DNA from: Gaertneriomyces semiglobifer
Lineage: Eukaryota; Chytridiomycota; Chytridiomycetes; Spizellomycetales; Spizellomycetaceae
Assembly: GCA_025558075.1 (NCBI GenBank)
Contig: JAHLKF010000024.1
Coordinates: 1 to 64,000 of the forward strand
Direction of reading: 5' to 3'
Length of the DNA: 64,000 nucleotides
Below the pieces are notes generated by a model. The model was not told the origin of the DNA, made no database searches, and saw only the letters and a list, made by a program, of their open reading frames with translations. Positions 9,933 to 18,605 of this stretch are shown here, one piece after another; position 1 is the stretch's first letter; each line of letters begins with the position of its first letter. The position numbers were made by a program, and so were the translations under genes.

Positions 9933-9970
9933 ACAATCTTTTTCTGCGACCATCTTACCCCTTTTCACAA

Positions 9971-10732
9971 ATGGGAGACAAAAAACCCTTAGCCCGCCTT
10001 GCCACCCAACAGGTTTTATTCATGACCGGTAAAGGCACTAAGAAAGACACTGCTATCTATAAACGTATTGCAACCAATGGCTACACGGACAAGGACCTTG
10101 TTTGGGAGATGGCAGAATTCCTCAAAGTGCGAGGAAAGTTGGACGACGAACTTGACAAAAGTGCTCGCGCTCTCAACGATCGCATTGCCAGGCATAATTT
10201 CAGATATGACAACATTCCGACTGATGAATTCGTACAGATGTATGAAAGCGACGGCTTTAAAAAATACACCGACCGCTATCCTCATCCTGGTGTCGAGCAG
10301 CAACTTCAAAGGATTTACGCCATCAAAAAGGTAACCCCGAACGCAGGCTACAGTCAGTACCAAGGTGACCCGGGCAACAGTGGCGTGTACAACACACCCT
10401 TCCAACCCCAAGCACTGCTTCCAGTTACTGAAACACTAAGCATAGAGGGGGGGCCTTCTACTGGTACTGCAAGAGTCCATGAAGTTCCAACTTCCCCTGT
10501 GTCGCTGCCGGATTCAACATCTTCACCTCAAATTGAAAGACGCAAATCCGAGAATGATGCTGGTCAGCCTCCTGCTAAACGGAGGCAAACGAAGTGTGGA
10601 AATTGCAATAAAGAGGGACATAAGAAGAACCGTTGCGAAGACCCGTGTTCCAAATGTAATCAAAAACATCCGGGAAAACCGTGCCCACCCTCGGAAATGA
10701 ACCAAGCGTCCGCATCAACGGACGCTGAGTAG
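9971..10732 (+). CDS. Viral protein with CCHC zinc knuckle
   Basis: 253 residues from ATG 9971 (MGDKKPLARL). The N-terminal half is helical (TQQVLFMTGKGTKKD; LVWEMAEFLKVRGKLDDELD; IPTDEFVQMYESDGF). A proline- and serine-rich low-complexity linker follows, then a basic stretch (PPAKRRQTK). Near the C-terminus is a textbook zinc knuckle CGNCNKEGHKKNRC (CX2CX4HX4C) and a second cysteine/histidine group (CSKCNQKHPGKPC). Zinc knuckles of this form are common in retroelement Gag nucleocapsids and in nucleic-acid-binding proteins. In a DNA virus this could package or chaperone nucleic acid. The helical domain plus knuckle layout is Gag-like, but I see no direct homology. An ATG at 9782 extends the frame through repeats and is not favoured. 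Confidence 0.65.
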   Translation: MGDKKPLARLATQQVLFMTGKGTKKDTAIYKRIATNGYTDKDLVWEMAEFLKVRGKLDDELDKSARALNDRIARHNFRYDNIPTDEFVQMYESDGFKKYTDRYPHPGVEQQLQRIYAIKKVTPNAGYSQYQGDPGNSGVYNTPFQPQALLPVTETLSIEGGPSTGTARVHEVPTSPVSLPDSTSSPQIERRKSENDAGQPPAKRRQTKCGNCNKEGHKKNRCEDPCSKCNQKHPGKPCPPSEMNQASASTDAE

Positions 10733-10734
10733 TG

Positions 10735-10835
10735 TAGTTGTCATGTGTTGTGTTTTCATATGTTGCGTTATCATGTGTTTGCGTTATCATTTGTTGTGTT
10801 TATCATGCATGTGTTGCATTGTATTTGTCAATACA
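10735..10835. repeat. Degenerate short tandem repeat (TATCATGTGTTG-like)
   Basis: Five or six imperfect copies of a 14-16 base unit related to TGTTGCGTTATCATGTG in the gap between two convergent genes. No coding potential is apparent. Confidence 0.6.
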
Positions 10836-10859
10836 ATTCTTTGTTTTTGCGATCAATCA

Positions 10860-11072
10860 TTACTCCTCCTCACTTTCGCAGTCACGTAGCAGGACATAGT
10901 CTTTGACCTCCCGGCGCTCGTTCCAACACTCGAGGCAATAAGGACGGCCTTTCAATTTTGGGATAATGGTGTTGCAGTCTTCGGACTTGCACTTCTTGCA
11001 ACGATCTGAAACAATTACCTTTCCTTGGAAATCCTTCTGTGGTGTGTATACGGGAAATGTTTCTTTGGCCAT
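10860..11072 (-). CDS. Small zinc-ribbon viral protein
   Basis: 70 residues from ATG 11072, preceded by TATTTAAAGATATC about 10 bases upstream. It has two cysteine pairs that could make a zinc ribbon: CKKCKSEDC and CLEC separated by about 22 residues, with a basic middle and an acidic tail (CESEEE). Late viral or archaeal transcription factors often look like this, but the protein is too short for a family call. Convergent with the zinc-knuckle gene. Confidence 0.5.
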   Translation of the reverse strand: MAKETFPVYTPQKDFQGKVIVSDRCKKCKSEDCNTIIPKLKGRPYCLECWNERREVKDYVLLRDCESEEE

Positions 11073-11178
11073 GTTGTGATATCTTTAAATAGGAAACGAG
11101 GGAATAAATTGGTTGTGCGGTTGAACCAAAATGTATAACTTCTGTGCCAATGTTTAAATAGAGTTATTTGTATTAGAA

Positions 11179-11508
11179 ATGGCTTCGAAATGGTGTTCGC
11201 GTCCTCAGAACATGAACTTATCTGACCTTGCAGATAATGTAATTCGATATGCTATGCGGTTGACTCCTGTGAAACGCAAAGAGTTCTCCGCAGATGTCGA
11301 ACAGCATAGTGAAGCATTTGGAGAAGAAGTCATAAAGGCACTTAAGGCGTGCGTTTTACTTGATGAGTTATCTGAAGAGCACCCTGCTACAAAGAAGAGG
11401 GAAGTCACAAAGAAGAAAGCCTCGAAACCGATACCAAAGGAAACGAGCACACCGAGCGGGCCACCGAGCATTGTATTCGACAAGGAGGATGAGGAGTCAG
11501 ACGATTAA
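11179..11508 (+). CDS. Small acidic/basic viral protein, unknown function
   Basis: 109 residues from ATG 11179, which is 16 bases after a TTATTTGTATTAG tract and 30 bases after GTTTAAATAG. The N-terminal 60 residues are helical (LSDLADNVIRYAMRL; KEFSADVEQHSEAFGEEVIKAL). Then there is a lysine-rich segment (TKKREVTKKKASK) and an acidic tail (DKEDEESDD). It is divergent from the zinc-ribbon gene, sharing an intergenic region of about 100 bases. Family not recognised. Confidence 0.45.
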   Translation: MASKWCSRPQNMNLSDLADNVIRYAMRLTPVKRKEFSADVEQHSEAFGEEVIKALKACVLLDELSEEHPATKKREVTKKKASKPIPKETSTPSGPPSIVFDKEDEESDD

Positions 11509-11535
11509 GTGGAGTGCATATAAATAAAAGTGTTT

Positions 11536-11574
11536 AGATTTCTATGACGGATTGAGTATTCGTCACAGAAATCT
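11536..11574. terminator. Hairpin between convergent viral genes
   Basis: Arms 11536-11549 and 11561-11574 are complementary at 13 of 14 positions around an 11-base loop. It follows the stop at 11508 by 27 bases, between a plus-strand gene and the minus-strand capsid gene, so it may end or stabilise transcripts. Function inferred. Confidence 0.4.
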
Positions 11575-11829
11575 CTGTGGAGCCTCCTTATTAGTCGGAA
11601 GTGCTCATAGCCGGTTACTTATTGGTTTATGGTCGGCTTAACGTAGTAACAAAAACATGCCGAGAGAAACAATCTGTAAGAAAAGTGTCTTTGATGTCGG
11701 TAATAACAAGAGTCACAGATTGCAAATCCTTTAATCAGAACGAGCATACTGATTTTGGGATCTGGGGGAGCATCTTCAGTGCTTCCCAATCATATGCTCC
11801 GAGAAAAAAGATTTGTCCCTAAACGCAAC
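11575..11829. other. Intergenic region between convergent genes
   Basis: About 255 bases with no convincing gene. A GGAGCATCTTCAGTGCTTCCC stretch near 11768 resembles a decayed fragment of the palindromic repeat. One short open frame is visible but has no protein-like features. Confidence 0.3.
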
Positions 11830-13065
11830 CTATACAACAGCGACGACCCCACCAATGGAGAGTGTAACATTCTCGGAATAGTTGACAAGTAAACGAACGG
11901 ACACCGGAACAGGAGTATCATGAATCGTGGCGATTTTAAGCAATGAATCTGTCCCTACGAACGACAAAGCGGCACTCGAAGACTCGGTGCGGTCTTGGAA
12001 GGACCAACCGAAGGAGAACTGCTTCGAGTCATAATCAGCGAATGCGATATCCATATCGCCGAGTCTGTCGAAGTTATTCTGGGATAGTTGGGATACCAGC
12101 AATGTCTGATTATCGGTTGGTGAATGTGTAAAGCCGGTTGTCCCACTGGGGATTGTCAAGGCACCAATAAGCAGACGCCATTCCCTGAGATCCCAAGAGG
12201 AATAGTTCAAAGCAGCATCCTTGGTAGTGTCCGTGTTTGCTGTATCGACAAACATGGCATCAAACGCTTGAAGGGAGCGCACTCCTGACATGTGGAGAAT
12301 GAAAGTGTTCCGCTTGCCACCCGAAGCTGCCACCTCAGTTTGGGTTGTTCTGGTGTAATCGTAGTAGATGCTCTTGCCGTCAGCAATGGCTCGAGTGACA
12401 TTCACGACCGTCTGCGGGTTCGGAGTGACATATGGCATTAGGAGACGAATGTTGGTAACACGGATTTCGTTCACATTGCCACTGGGGAATACGGAGGCAG
12501 GATCAGCAAGGACGATGCTGAACTCGAGGGCCTGATTCGGAAGGGACCAAACATGGAAATACTGATCAGTGTTGGGATGACAGAATCCTACCCACGGGTG
12601 TGTGTTCATAGAAGCAGTTGCTCGAGTGCCGAATACATTATCGTTTGAGTAACCGCTAAGTTGTCTCAGCAATTTCTTCTGGCCGACCGGCAGGTTCTTG
12701 TAGACACTGTTCAAGTACGCCGGGTAGTTATCAATCTTCTCAACGATCTCACCACCGGCTCGGATAGTCAAAGACTGAATGATGGATTCGAGGCCGAGAT
12801 AAGTGTTCTTAATACCAGCACCAGGAGTCACAGCGGTTCCGTTGTTATAAGCGGAGATATCCATAGACAGGACCATTCTCTTAAGGTCAAAAGAGGTCTG
12901 GTTGGAATCACATACAATACGGATGGGTGTCAGATTGCGGTTCTTTGAAGTATAGTCGGCTTGACCGATTGGAGAGAAGGAATGTACACCTTCTCCTCTA
13001 GGGTCAGTGAATGGCCGAGCAAACGTTTGAGTATTTACCAACCAATTCTTAGGGATTTCAGACAT
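11830..13065 (-). CDS. Major capsid protein (double jelly-roll type)
   Basis: 411 residues from ATG 13065, with an upstream TTTTATATACAAG box. The protein is beta-rich throughout, with no signal peptide. Features I associate with Polinton-like virus capsids: an early strand pair with SFDLKRMVLSMDISAY, a helix-and-strand block with LGLESIIQSLTIRAGGEIVEKIDNY followed by LNSVYKNL, a middle region with PNQALEFSIVLADPASVFP, and a C-terminal strand set ending in VSVRLLVNYSENVTLSIGG. It is somewhat shorter than many double-jelly-roll capsids. Its neighbours (penton-like gene, packaging ATPase) are the expected morphogenesis partners. The gene is uninterrupted. The call rests on motif pattern and context; a structure prediction would settle it. 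Confidence 0.78.
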   Translation of the reverse strand: MSEIPKNWLVNTQTFARPFTDPRGEGVHSFSPIGQADYTSKNRNLTPIRIVCDSNQTSFDLKRMVLSMDISAYNNGTAVTPGAGIKNTYLGLESIIQSLTIRAGGEIVEKIDNYPAYLNSVYKNLPVGQKKLLRQLSGYSNDNVFGTRATASMNTHPWVGFCHPNTDQYFHVWSLPNQALEFSIVLADPASVFPSGNVNEIRVTNIRLLMPYVTPNPQTVVNVTRAIADGKSIYYDYTRTTQTEVAASGGKRNTFILHMSGVRSLQAFDAMFVDTANTDTTKDAALNYSSWDLREWRLLIGALTIPSGTTGFTHSPTDNQTLLVSQLSQNNFDRLGDMDIAFADYDSKQFSFGWSFQDRTESSSAALSFVGTDSLLKIATIHDTPVPVSVRLLVNYSENVTLSIGGVVAVV

Positions 13066-13112
13066 TATGTGAGATTCAAGTATGGTTTAAGAACTTGTAT
13101 ATAAAAAAAAAT

Positions 13113-13685
13113 TCATCCGAATATGCCCCCATAATCATCAGTTTCATTATTTGAATATTCTGATGTGTCGAAATTCACAAATGTATTCTTAAGCGCTCTG
13201 GCACATGGTTCATTAGAAGCAACTTTCTTTGGCTGTTGTTTCGGTTTGTTCCTTGCCTTTTCCGTTACTTCTCTCCAGTAAGTCTCGTCTGCCTTTTTCT
13301 TTTCCAATGCCAGCCGTTTCTTCTCTTCACGAAGAGCGCGTTTCTTTTCCCGCTCCTCTTTAAGTATCTTTTTGGCATCTTCAACACGCTTCTTTTCTGC
13401 TGCTATCTGACGCTCCTCAGCCCTCTTCTGTTGCATGAAGCAGAGTTGTTCTGCACGTGCCTTTTGAGCCTTCTCGATGGCTTTCTGCTGCTTTTCAGAG
13501 AGAACCTTTCGTGGCTTACTTTTTGCTGGTTCAGGTGCAGGTGGTGCAGGTTCAGGTGTAGGCTGTGGTGCAGGCCTTTGGCCAGCATCTTGAACCGGTT
13601 GTTAAACAGGCTGTTGTTCAACCACAGGAACCTGTACAATTTCAGGTTCCGCACTCGAAATATGTTCGACTTCTTCTGCTGACAT
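13113..13685 (-). pseudogene. Proline- and lysine/glutamate-rich coiled-coil viral protein with in-frame stop
   Basis: An ATG at 13685 opens a frame that meets TAA at 13602-13604 and then stays open to 13113, for about 190 codons in all. The first 27 codons are acidic and Val/Gln-rich. After the stop comes a Pro/Ala/Glu linker (PAPQPTPEPAPPAPEP), then a long charged helix from KVLSEKQQKAIEKAQKARAE through AEKKRVEDAKKILKEEREKK to ALEKKKADETYWREV, and a tail with DTSEYSNNETDDYGG. The residues flanking the stop are Gln-Pro-Val repeats, so the TAA likely replaced a CAA. Between the capsid and penton genes, it may be a scaffold or internal capsid protein. A downstream ATG at 13436 could give a 107-residue truncated product. 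Confidence 0.6.
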
Positions 13686-13714
13686 GTTGGTTTATATGAT
13701 AGTTTATAAAATTT

Positions 13715-14443
13715 TCAATCCAAATTGTCGTTGATATCGTCAGAAATGACGAAACGCACAGTTAATGGACTATTTAAGGACAATTGGTTGCCGGATATAC
13801 TGTTGATAAGGTGGAACTCTATCTTGGAAATGACATCGTCGACTGGAAGATACGGACCTGCGCTATTATCAAAGACAACAACGTCTCCAAAGTTATCGGG
13901 TATCATGGTTGCCACCACCAATTGCTCTCCCTCATTAAAGTCGCTGAGGAACGGCACACCGCGTACAGAAATGTTGGATGTCAAGAGAATGGGATATGAT
14001 CCTGATAGATCTACAGGATTCTTCATTGTTATCGACTTGTAGTAGCCGGAATCCTGAGTTCTAGAGGAACCCATCAAGCGATATGCAGATGTTCCTTTTC
14101 CGGCGTGAAGAATTTTGAATGTCTTGGTGCCAGTGGTCGATATGGTTAGCCTTCTTGTTACGTAGTTGTAGGTCACATCATATGTTTGTGATCCAGCCGA
14201 GTTCAGAGCATCTCGAATAGCGGCTGGAAAGTTTGATATCATGTAGTTACCTGCAGGCAAGGAGGCAATCTTTGGAGTAGTGTCCGATTCTTCAATAATT
14301 GCAACCTTGTTATTGGTTTCATTGATGAGATCATAGTCTTGAATGAAGGAAACACTTAGGATCTTGAGATACTCGACCTTCCTTGGAGGTATGGCAAAGG
14401 ATCTTGATTTCAGGCTGCAGTATGTGTATTCGTAGAGCATCAC
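13715..14443 (-). CDS. Penton-like minor capsid protein
   Basis: 242 residues from ATG 14443. The layout matches minor capsid (penton) proteins of Polinton-like viruses and virophages: a short N-terminal arm, a single beta-barrel-like body, and a strand signature LPAGNYMISNFPAAIRDALN followed by VTYNYVTRRLTI and a Gly-Ser turn (YRLMGSSRTQDSG). These proteins form pentamers at capsid vertices, where fibres attach. The gene lies next to the packaging ATPase (divergent, 41 bases between starts) and near the capsid gene, as in other members. No stops or frameshifts. The family is inferred from pattern and context, so moderate confidence. Confidence 0.65.
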   Translation of the reverse strand: MMLYEYTYCSLKSRSFAIPPRKVEYLKILSVSFIQDYDLINETNNKVAIIEESDTTPKIASLPAGNYMISNFPAAIRDALNSAGSQTYDVTYNYVTRRLTISTTGTKTFKILHAGKGTSAYRLMGSSRTQDSGYYKSITMKNPVDLSGSYPILLTSNISVRGVPFLSDFNEGEQLVVATMIPDNFGDVVVFDNSAGPYLPVDDVISKIEFHLINSISGNQLSLNSPLTVRFVISDDINDNLD

Positions 14444-14484
14444 TTGATTTCTTCTATACTTAATGGTAATAAGGAGAGAAAAAA

Positions 14485-15198
14485 ATGAAGAACTTCAAGC
14501 CCAAAGCAATATATCCCAAGAATGGGAGCAAAGAAGATCCTCGAGTGCCCGTGCAATTAGCAAGTCCACCGTTATGTACTACATTAGTCACTCCACGGAA
14601 ATCAGGGAAATCTGCCTTAGTGTGTGGATTGATAGATGATGTTTATGCTAAAGTGTTCGACGAGGTTATCATCATGTCGGATACTGTTCTGTTTGACAAA
14701 TCCATACAAGAACTTGCACGAATAACGAAGCACAAGCACATCTACTTTACGGACGACGTTTCCAATGATTCCATCAAGGAAATCGTGAAGAAACAGAAAG
14801 CGACAGGATCAAAGAAAAGCGTTCTCCTCTACATAGACGATGCAGCGGACTCTGCGCGTTCAAAGGATCTCAGTCGAGAGTTGGATCGTTTATACACAAA
14901 GGCACGACACTTTAACATTTCGATAATTGTATGTTGTCAAAGTATCACGTCGCAACTCAGTCGCAAGCAAAAGAATTGCTCGACAGAATGGATTGTTTTC
15001 AATAACAATGCAGAGGACATGAAACAATTGGCCAAAGTCCTGTCAACAGCCTATGCGAATGAAAAACAAGTTCATGAGTATCTGGTTGAATGCACAAAGG
15101 AGCGATATGCATTCTGCTACATCAACTTGGCAAAGTCGACCGCGAAGGAGATTTATCGATATTCAAGTAATGAAGACGGCTTTCAGGATTATTTCTAA
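14485..15198 (+). CDS. A32-type genome-packaging ATPase
   Basis: 237 residues from ATG 14485, just after an AAGGAG-containing leader. The P-loop is at residues 36-43 (TPRKSGKS; the usual first glycine is replaced by Thr), and a Walker B-like VLLYIDDAA lies at about 113-121. A conserved Gln in the sensor region follows (IIVCCQSITSQLS, about 150). The C-terminal part (QLAKVLSTAYANEKQ; ERYAFCYINL) matches the helix-strand end of A32/FtsK-HerA packaging ATPases. The protein translocates viral DNA into capsids. It is the right length for PLV and virophage homologues (about 230-260 residues). Divergent from the penton gene, forming the morphogenesis block. Intact. Confidence 0.85.
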   Translation: MKNFKPKAIYPKNGSKEDPRVPVQLASPPLCTTLVTPRKSGKSALVCGLIDDVYAKVFDEVIIMSDTVLFDKSIQELARITKHKHIYFTDDVSNDSIKEIVKKQKATGSKKSVLLYIDDAADSARSKDLSRELDRLYTKARHFNISIIVCCQSITSQLSRKQKNCSTEWIVFNNNAEDMKQLAKVLSTAYANEKQVHEYLVECTKERYAFCYINLAKSTAKEIYRYSSNEDGFQDYF

Positions 15199-15207
15199 TT
15201 GTTGACG

Positions 15208-15285
15208 ACATGCTCCAGGAGTATGCTCCAGGAGTATGAGGAGTTTTGCTCCAGGAGCATGTTCCCTGCTCATACTTCGGAAACG
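15208..15285. repeat. CTCCAGGAG palindromic repeat cluster 3
   Basis: Three copies of GCTCCAGGAG followed by GAGTATGAGG and TTCCCTGCTCATAC, in the gap between the ATPase stop (15198) and the minus-strand gene stop (15297). This copy is between convergent 3' ends, so the repeat is not only a 5' leader element. Confidence 0.85.
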
Positions 15286-15296
15286 AAGGTCTTAAC

Positions 15297-15614
15297 TCAA
15301 GTCGCCTGGTTGCGAAGATTCCCTTCAACCTTGTCGATAAACTTGTCGCCTTCTTGTTGAAGTTCGGAGAGTTTTCGAACAGCGGAGCCGCTCTTCTCTG
15401 TTAGCCCTGCGGTGAACCCTCTTGCTTTCTCGTTGAAAAGGCCTGGGGAATCATTAACAGCCTTGTTCGCACCTTCGATGGCCTTTTGGGCTTTGTTCAG
15501 ACCGGACACGGCTCTTCCAGCAAAGGTCCGACCTTTTGCAAGGAAGGAGGGTGCGTTATTCCAAAAAGTCTTTAAGCGGGATTTTCCGTTGTTGATAAAC
15601 TTGGCAAATGGCAT
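15297..15614 (-). CDS. Small amphipathic viral protein (possible internal capsid or membrane-active protein)
   Basis: 105 residues from ATG 15614. It starts MPFAKFINNGKSRLKTFWNN, has an Ala/Gly-rich helical centre (GRAVSGLNKAQKAIEGANKA) and a charged helical end (KLSELQQEGDKFIDKVEG). No long hydrophobic segment. In Polinton-like and adenovirus-like genomes a small amphipathic capsid-interior protein often lies near the capsid genes; this one could be such a protein, but I see no sequence signature that proves it. Divergent from the 436-residue-frame gene, 71 bases between starts. Confidence 0.5.
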   Translation of the reverse strand: MPFAKFINNGKSRLKTFWNNAPSFLAKGRTFAGRAVSGLNKAQKAIEGANKAVNDSPGLFNEKARGFTAGLTEKSGSAVRKLSELQQEGDKFIDKVEGNLRNQAT

Positions 15615-15685
15615 TTAGCAAAGAATAAAGGTATGCTAGTTTACTAGTAGACAAAGAGGATTTTTGTGATCTCGATAAAGTAAAC

Positions 15686-17188
15686 ATGTCTACTTACAGG
15701 GCAAATGCACTCGAGTTTGCCGGGATCAATAGAACCCAGTCAATTGCAAACGTTCAGAAACACCAAGTGGGATATGCAGTTGATTATGGCAAGTTGGATG
15801 AATTCGGCAAACCATCAGTGGTCTTTGCTTGGAACAGAAATATTCATGGAACAGACCTTGCCACAAAGAAGAACTATGTAGCGCCTGAACAGGTTTCATC
15901 GATCTCGTCCAAAGAGGCGCTGCAAATATCAACGGCTAAACATCTCACACAAGCCTACAAGGATGGCCTTGAGTATGTTGAAGCGGAAAAGGATTACCGA
16001 GCCAAACAAGAATACCTCGATAGGATTACTCCAGGACGATCAGGTGGACCAGCGAAGAACGGTGTTTCCATTGGAACCAACACCTCAACGTCAGGTCTTC
16101 CAGTGCCAGATGGTAATGGTGTGGTCGCACATTACGCTCCCCAGGTGACTGCGATGACAGGACTTATGTTTTCGGCTCCAGTTGGTGGTAAGGAGGCAAT
16201 GCCCCAGCCAACAGGAGTTGGATCAAGTGGTGGTCTTGTGATTGCAACCAAGGAGACAGAGGTGCGAAAAGATCCGACTACAGGTCTTGGAGTGGTAAAC
16301 AGCGCGACAGGATCGACGACTCCGCTTGATCCGATGGTAATTTCTCCACAGGAACCGCCGATGCCAGGGCTTTTTCCCAACTTCCCAAGTCCGACGTCTT
16401 CCACCAGTTCAAAGGAACCTGATGTGTCAGAGACACCTCAACAACGCATCAGCCCCGACGACCTTGTCATTGCTTCCACTGTAAGGAACCCTCAAGAAGT
16501 TGAGGATATTCTCGAGTCGAATATAATCGATAATCGCTTTGTTCCGACTCCCGCTATGACACCATTCCGTTTTAGAGGCCGTCAAAGCGAGTCTTTAGCA
16601 GGTCAGAAGCGCAAAGGAACTCCGCTGCCCCGTATGGATAAGAAGCAACAGAGAACAGATGTACCGCTTGATGGAATGCAGCCATTGGATGAGATTGGTA
16701 TAATAACAAGTGTTACTGTTCCAGGTGGAACAGGAACGCGTGTTCCTCATAACGCGGCGGTGTCGACAACGGTCATACCCGAACCATTGAAACCGGGTGT
16801 GAAGCGTCCGGCATTCCGACAACCAGAGGAACGGCAAATCAAGAAAAGAACTCGACTCAACGATGCGGATGAAGATATAATTCGGCTCGAGCCGGTAGAG
16901 GTGGTGGAACAGGCACAGAAGCGAAGGAAAGCGACACGCAATGTCAATTATGCCTCTGCTCCTGGTGCTCCACACCCTTTCGATGAGGAGCCATGAGAAA
17001 GAACGTCAGGTGCACCAAGGAATCTTCGGCCTATTGCGGCGCTTAGAGGGAAGAAGGACATAGATTATGCTATGGAACACCCTGATCCTTTAATATCCGA
17101 GGTTGTCATTCCGACTGTGCAACTGCGTCGCAGGAAGGCAGGGCCTTCCTCTACAGAACCTGCTCGAAAGAAACAGAGAATTATCTAA
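15686..17188 (+). pseudogene. Large proline/serine-rich viral protein with in-frame stop
   Basis: ATG 15686 opens 436 codons, ending at TGA 16994-16996. The same frame continues for 63 codons to TAA 17186-17188 and encodes a basic tail (PTVQLRRRKAG ... ARKKQRII) of similar composition, so the TGA looks like a mutation of CGA. Residues 1-130 appear folded (YRANALEFAGINRTQ; VVFAWNRNIHGTDLATK; LTQAYKDGLEYVEAEKDYR). From about 140 onward the protein is low-complexity, rich in Pro, Ser, Thr and Gly, with several basic patches (RQIKKRTRL; QAQKRRKATR). This may be a tegument- or core-like DNA-binding virion protein. Family not recognised. Its position in the late block, before the integrase, supports a structural role. 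Confidence 0.6.
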
Positions 17189-17189
17189 G

Positions 17190-17270
17190 AGATAACTTGC
17201 TCCAGGAGTATGAGCAAGGAAGATGCTCCAGGAGTACCAGGAGTATGAGCAGGGAAGATGCTCCAGGAGT
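17190..17270. repeat. CTCCAGGAG palindromic repeat cluster 4
   Basis: Copies of GCTCCAGGAGTATGAGCA and GGGAAGATGCTCCAGGAGT, alternating, ending about 34 bases before the integrase ATG. The unit AGCAGGGAAGATGCTCCAGG is repeated almost exactly within the cluster. Confidence 0.88.
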
Positions 17271-17277
17271 GCTATCG

Positions 17278-17285
17278 TTTTATAC
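17278..17285 (+). promoter_or_regulatory. TATA-like box before the integrase gene
   Basis: TTTTATAC lies 19 bases before ATG 17304, immediately after the palindromic repeat. Similar boxes occur before other viral genes. Confidence 0.3.
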
Positions 17286-17303
17286 TGGATGTTTCTTAAC
17301 AAA

Positions 17304-18539
17304 ATGGATGAACCGCCAAAGAACTATTTTCGAGAAGTGTCTCCAGAAGATGCTGAACGACTAAAAGAATTATATTATCGAGACAAAGCGATAATGGGAC
17401 GGGATAGGTTGTACCATCTATTCAAGAGCAAATACCCAGCCAGTGAGATTTCTCAAAGAGCGCTGCTGGCCTGGCTCAAAAAGCAGGAGATCCATCAAAA
17501 GATCACGAGACCCATGGTGTCAAAGGGCTCTATCTGTCCCATTCTTTCAAAGACCCCTGGAAGTCTCCAAATAGATACCGTGAACTTGTCAGCCGCAAGT
17601 TACAATGGGTTCTCGTATATCGTCAACACCGTTGACATCTTAACGAAGCGGTTGTATTCCAAAGCGCTTAGGGCAAACACACAGGCCAATGTCAAAGACT
17701 TTTTACAAGAACTTGTCGATGACGGTGTTGAAATCAAGCACGCCGTCTCAGATAATGGGGTAGAATTCCAAGGAATCGTACAACAATGGGCTCGGACTTA
17801 TGGAATGCAATGGCGTTTTTCAAACCCGGGTTCGCCGCAAACAAACGGGATAGTTGAAAGGATGAATGGGACCGTGAAGCGAATGTTGTATGCAGCAATG
17901 CGGCTCGATAGAAACTGGGTTGGTGCGCTGCCCCAAATTGTGGAGAACATTAACGGAACAGTTTCTTTTGGAGCGGGACGCAAACTTCTCACACCCAATC
18001 AGATGGAGGCAAATGCAGAAGAGGCGTATGCTGCTCAAGTGGCACAACGCCGAAAGGGTCGTGGTGTGAAACTTTTGCCAAGATTCAAAGTCGGAGATCA
18101 AGTGCGGCTGCTTATACAAGAGAACACCGACATACGAAGAAGAGCAAAACGAGGATATTTCGGAGATGATGTATACACCATTGAATCGGTGGTACCTAGT
18201 TCTCACCCCAACTACATGGACAGTTACAAGTTATCGGGGCAACAAGGACTCTTTGCCGCTTATCGACTCAGGTTACTGCCGGAGGGTACTGTAACTACCA
18301 CACCAGCAAATCCAACGGTCGACGACGATGTCAGCGATGAAGACACTGGCAGTGAAGGAGATTATAAGGGGGAAACCATCCTCGATAAACGCACTCGAAG
18401 ACGCCGAAGAGGACAGCCAGCCATTACAGAGTATCTTGTTCTATGGCGCGGTTATCCTCGATCTCAAGCATCATGGGAACCCTTGGAGAATTTACAAAAC
18501 GCTAGAGAAGCGATTTACGAGTTTGAAAATACTCATTAA
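17304..18539 (+). CDS. Retroviral-type DDE integrase with C-terminal chromodomain
   Basis: 411 residues from ATG 17304 (an upstream in-frame start at 17223 would translate repeats). Residues 1-75 are a helical N-terminal region. The rve catalytic core has D91 (LQIDTVN), D150 (VSDNG) and E185 (NGIVERMNG), with 34 residues between the last two. Residues near 250-330 look like a beta-barrel DNA-binding module (KVGDQVRLLI). The C-terminus is a chromodomain: ITEYLVLWRGYP then ASWEPLENLQNAREAI. Integrases of this type insert Polinton/Maverick elements and LTR retrotransposons; chromodomains steer insertion toward histone marks. The absence of reverse transcriptase nearby and the surrounding capsid genes show it belongs to the virus. 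Intact frame. Confidence 0.92.
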   Translation: MDEPPKNYFREVSPEDAERLKELYYRDKAIMGRDRLYHLFKSKYPASEISQRALLAWLKKQEIHQKITRPMVSKGSICPILSKTPGSLQIDTVNLSAASYNGFSYIVNTVDILTKRLYSKALRANTQANVKDFLQELVDDGVEIKHAVSDNGVEFQGIVQQWARTYGMQWRFSNPGSPQTNGIVERMNGTVKRMLYAAMRLDRNWVGALPQIVENINGTVSFGAGRKLLTPNQMEANAEEAYAAQVAQRRKGRGVKLLPRFKVGDQVRLLIQENTDIRRRAKRGYFGDDVYTIESVVPSSHPNYMDSYKLSGQQGLFAAYRLRLLPEGTVTTTPANPTVDDDVSDEDTGSEGDYKGETILDKRTRRRRRGQPAITEYLVLWRGYPRSQASWEPLENLQNAREAIYEFENTH

Positions 18540-18605
18540 GATATAAGTGCAAATGAATTGTATTAATTTATCGCCATGATAATTACATGCGATTAGGTTT
18601 AATGA

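Noticed and set aside
9782..9970. N-terminal extension of the zinc-knuckle protein from ATG 9782
   Set aside because: It would translate the CTCCAGGAG repeats (HTPGASS-like peptides); the ATG at 9971 follows the repeats.
11601..11822. Open frame of 73 codons before the capsid stop
   Set aside because: Composition is not protein-like and it overlaps repeat debris.
17223..17303. N-terminal extension of the integrase
   Set aside because: It also only translates the palindromic repeat cluster.
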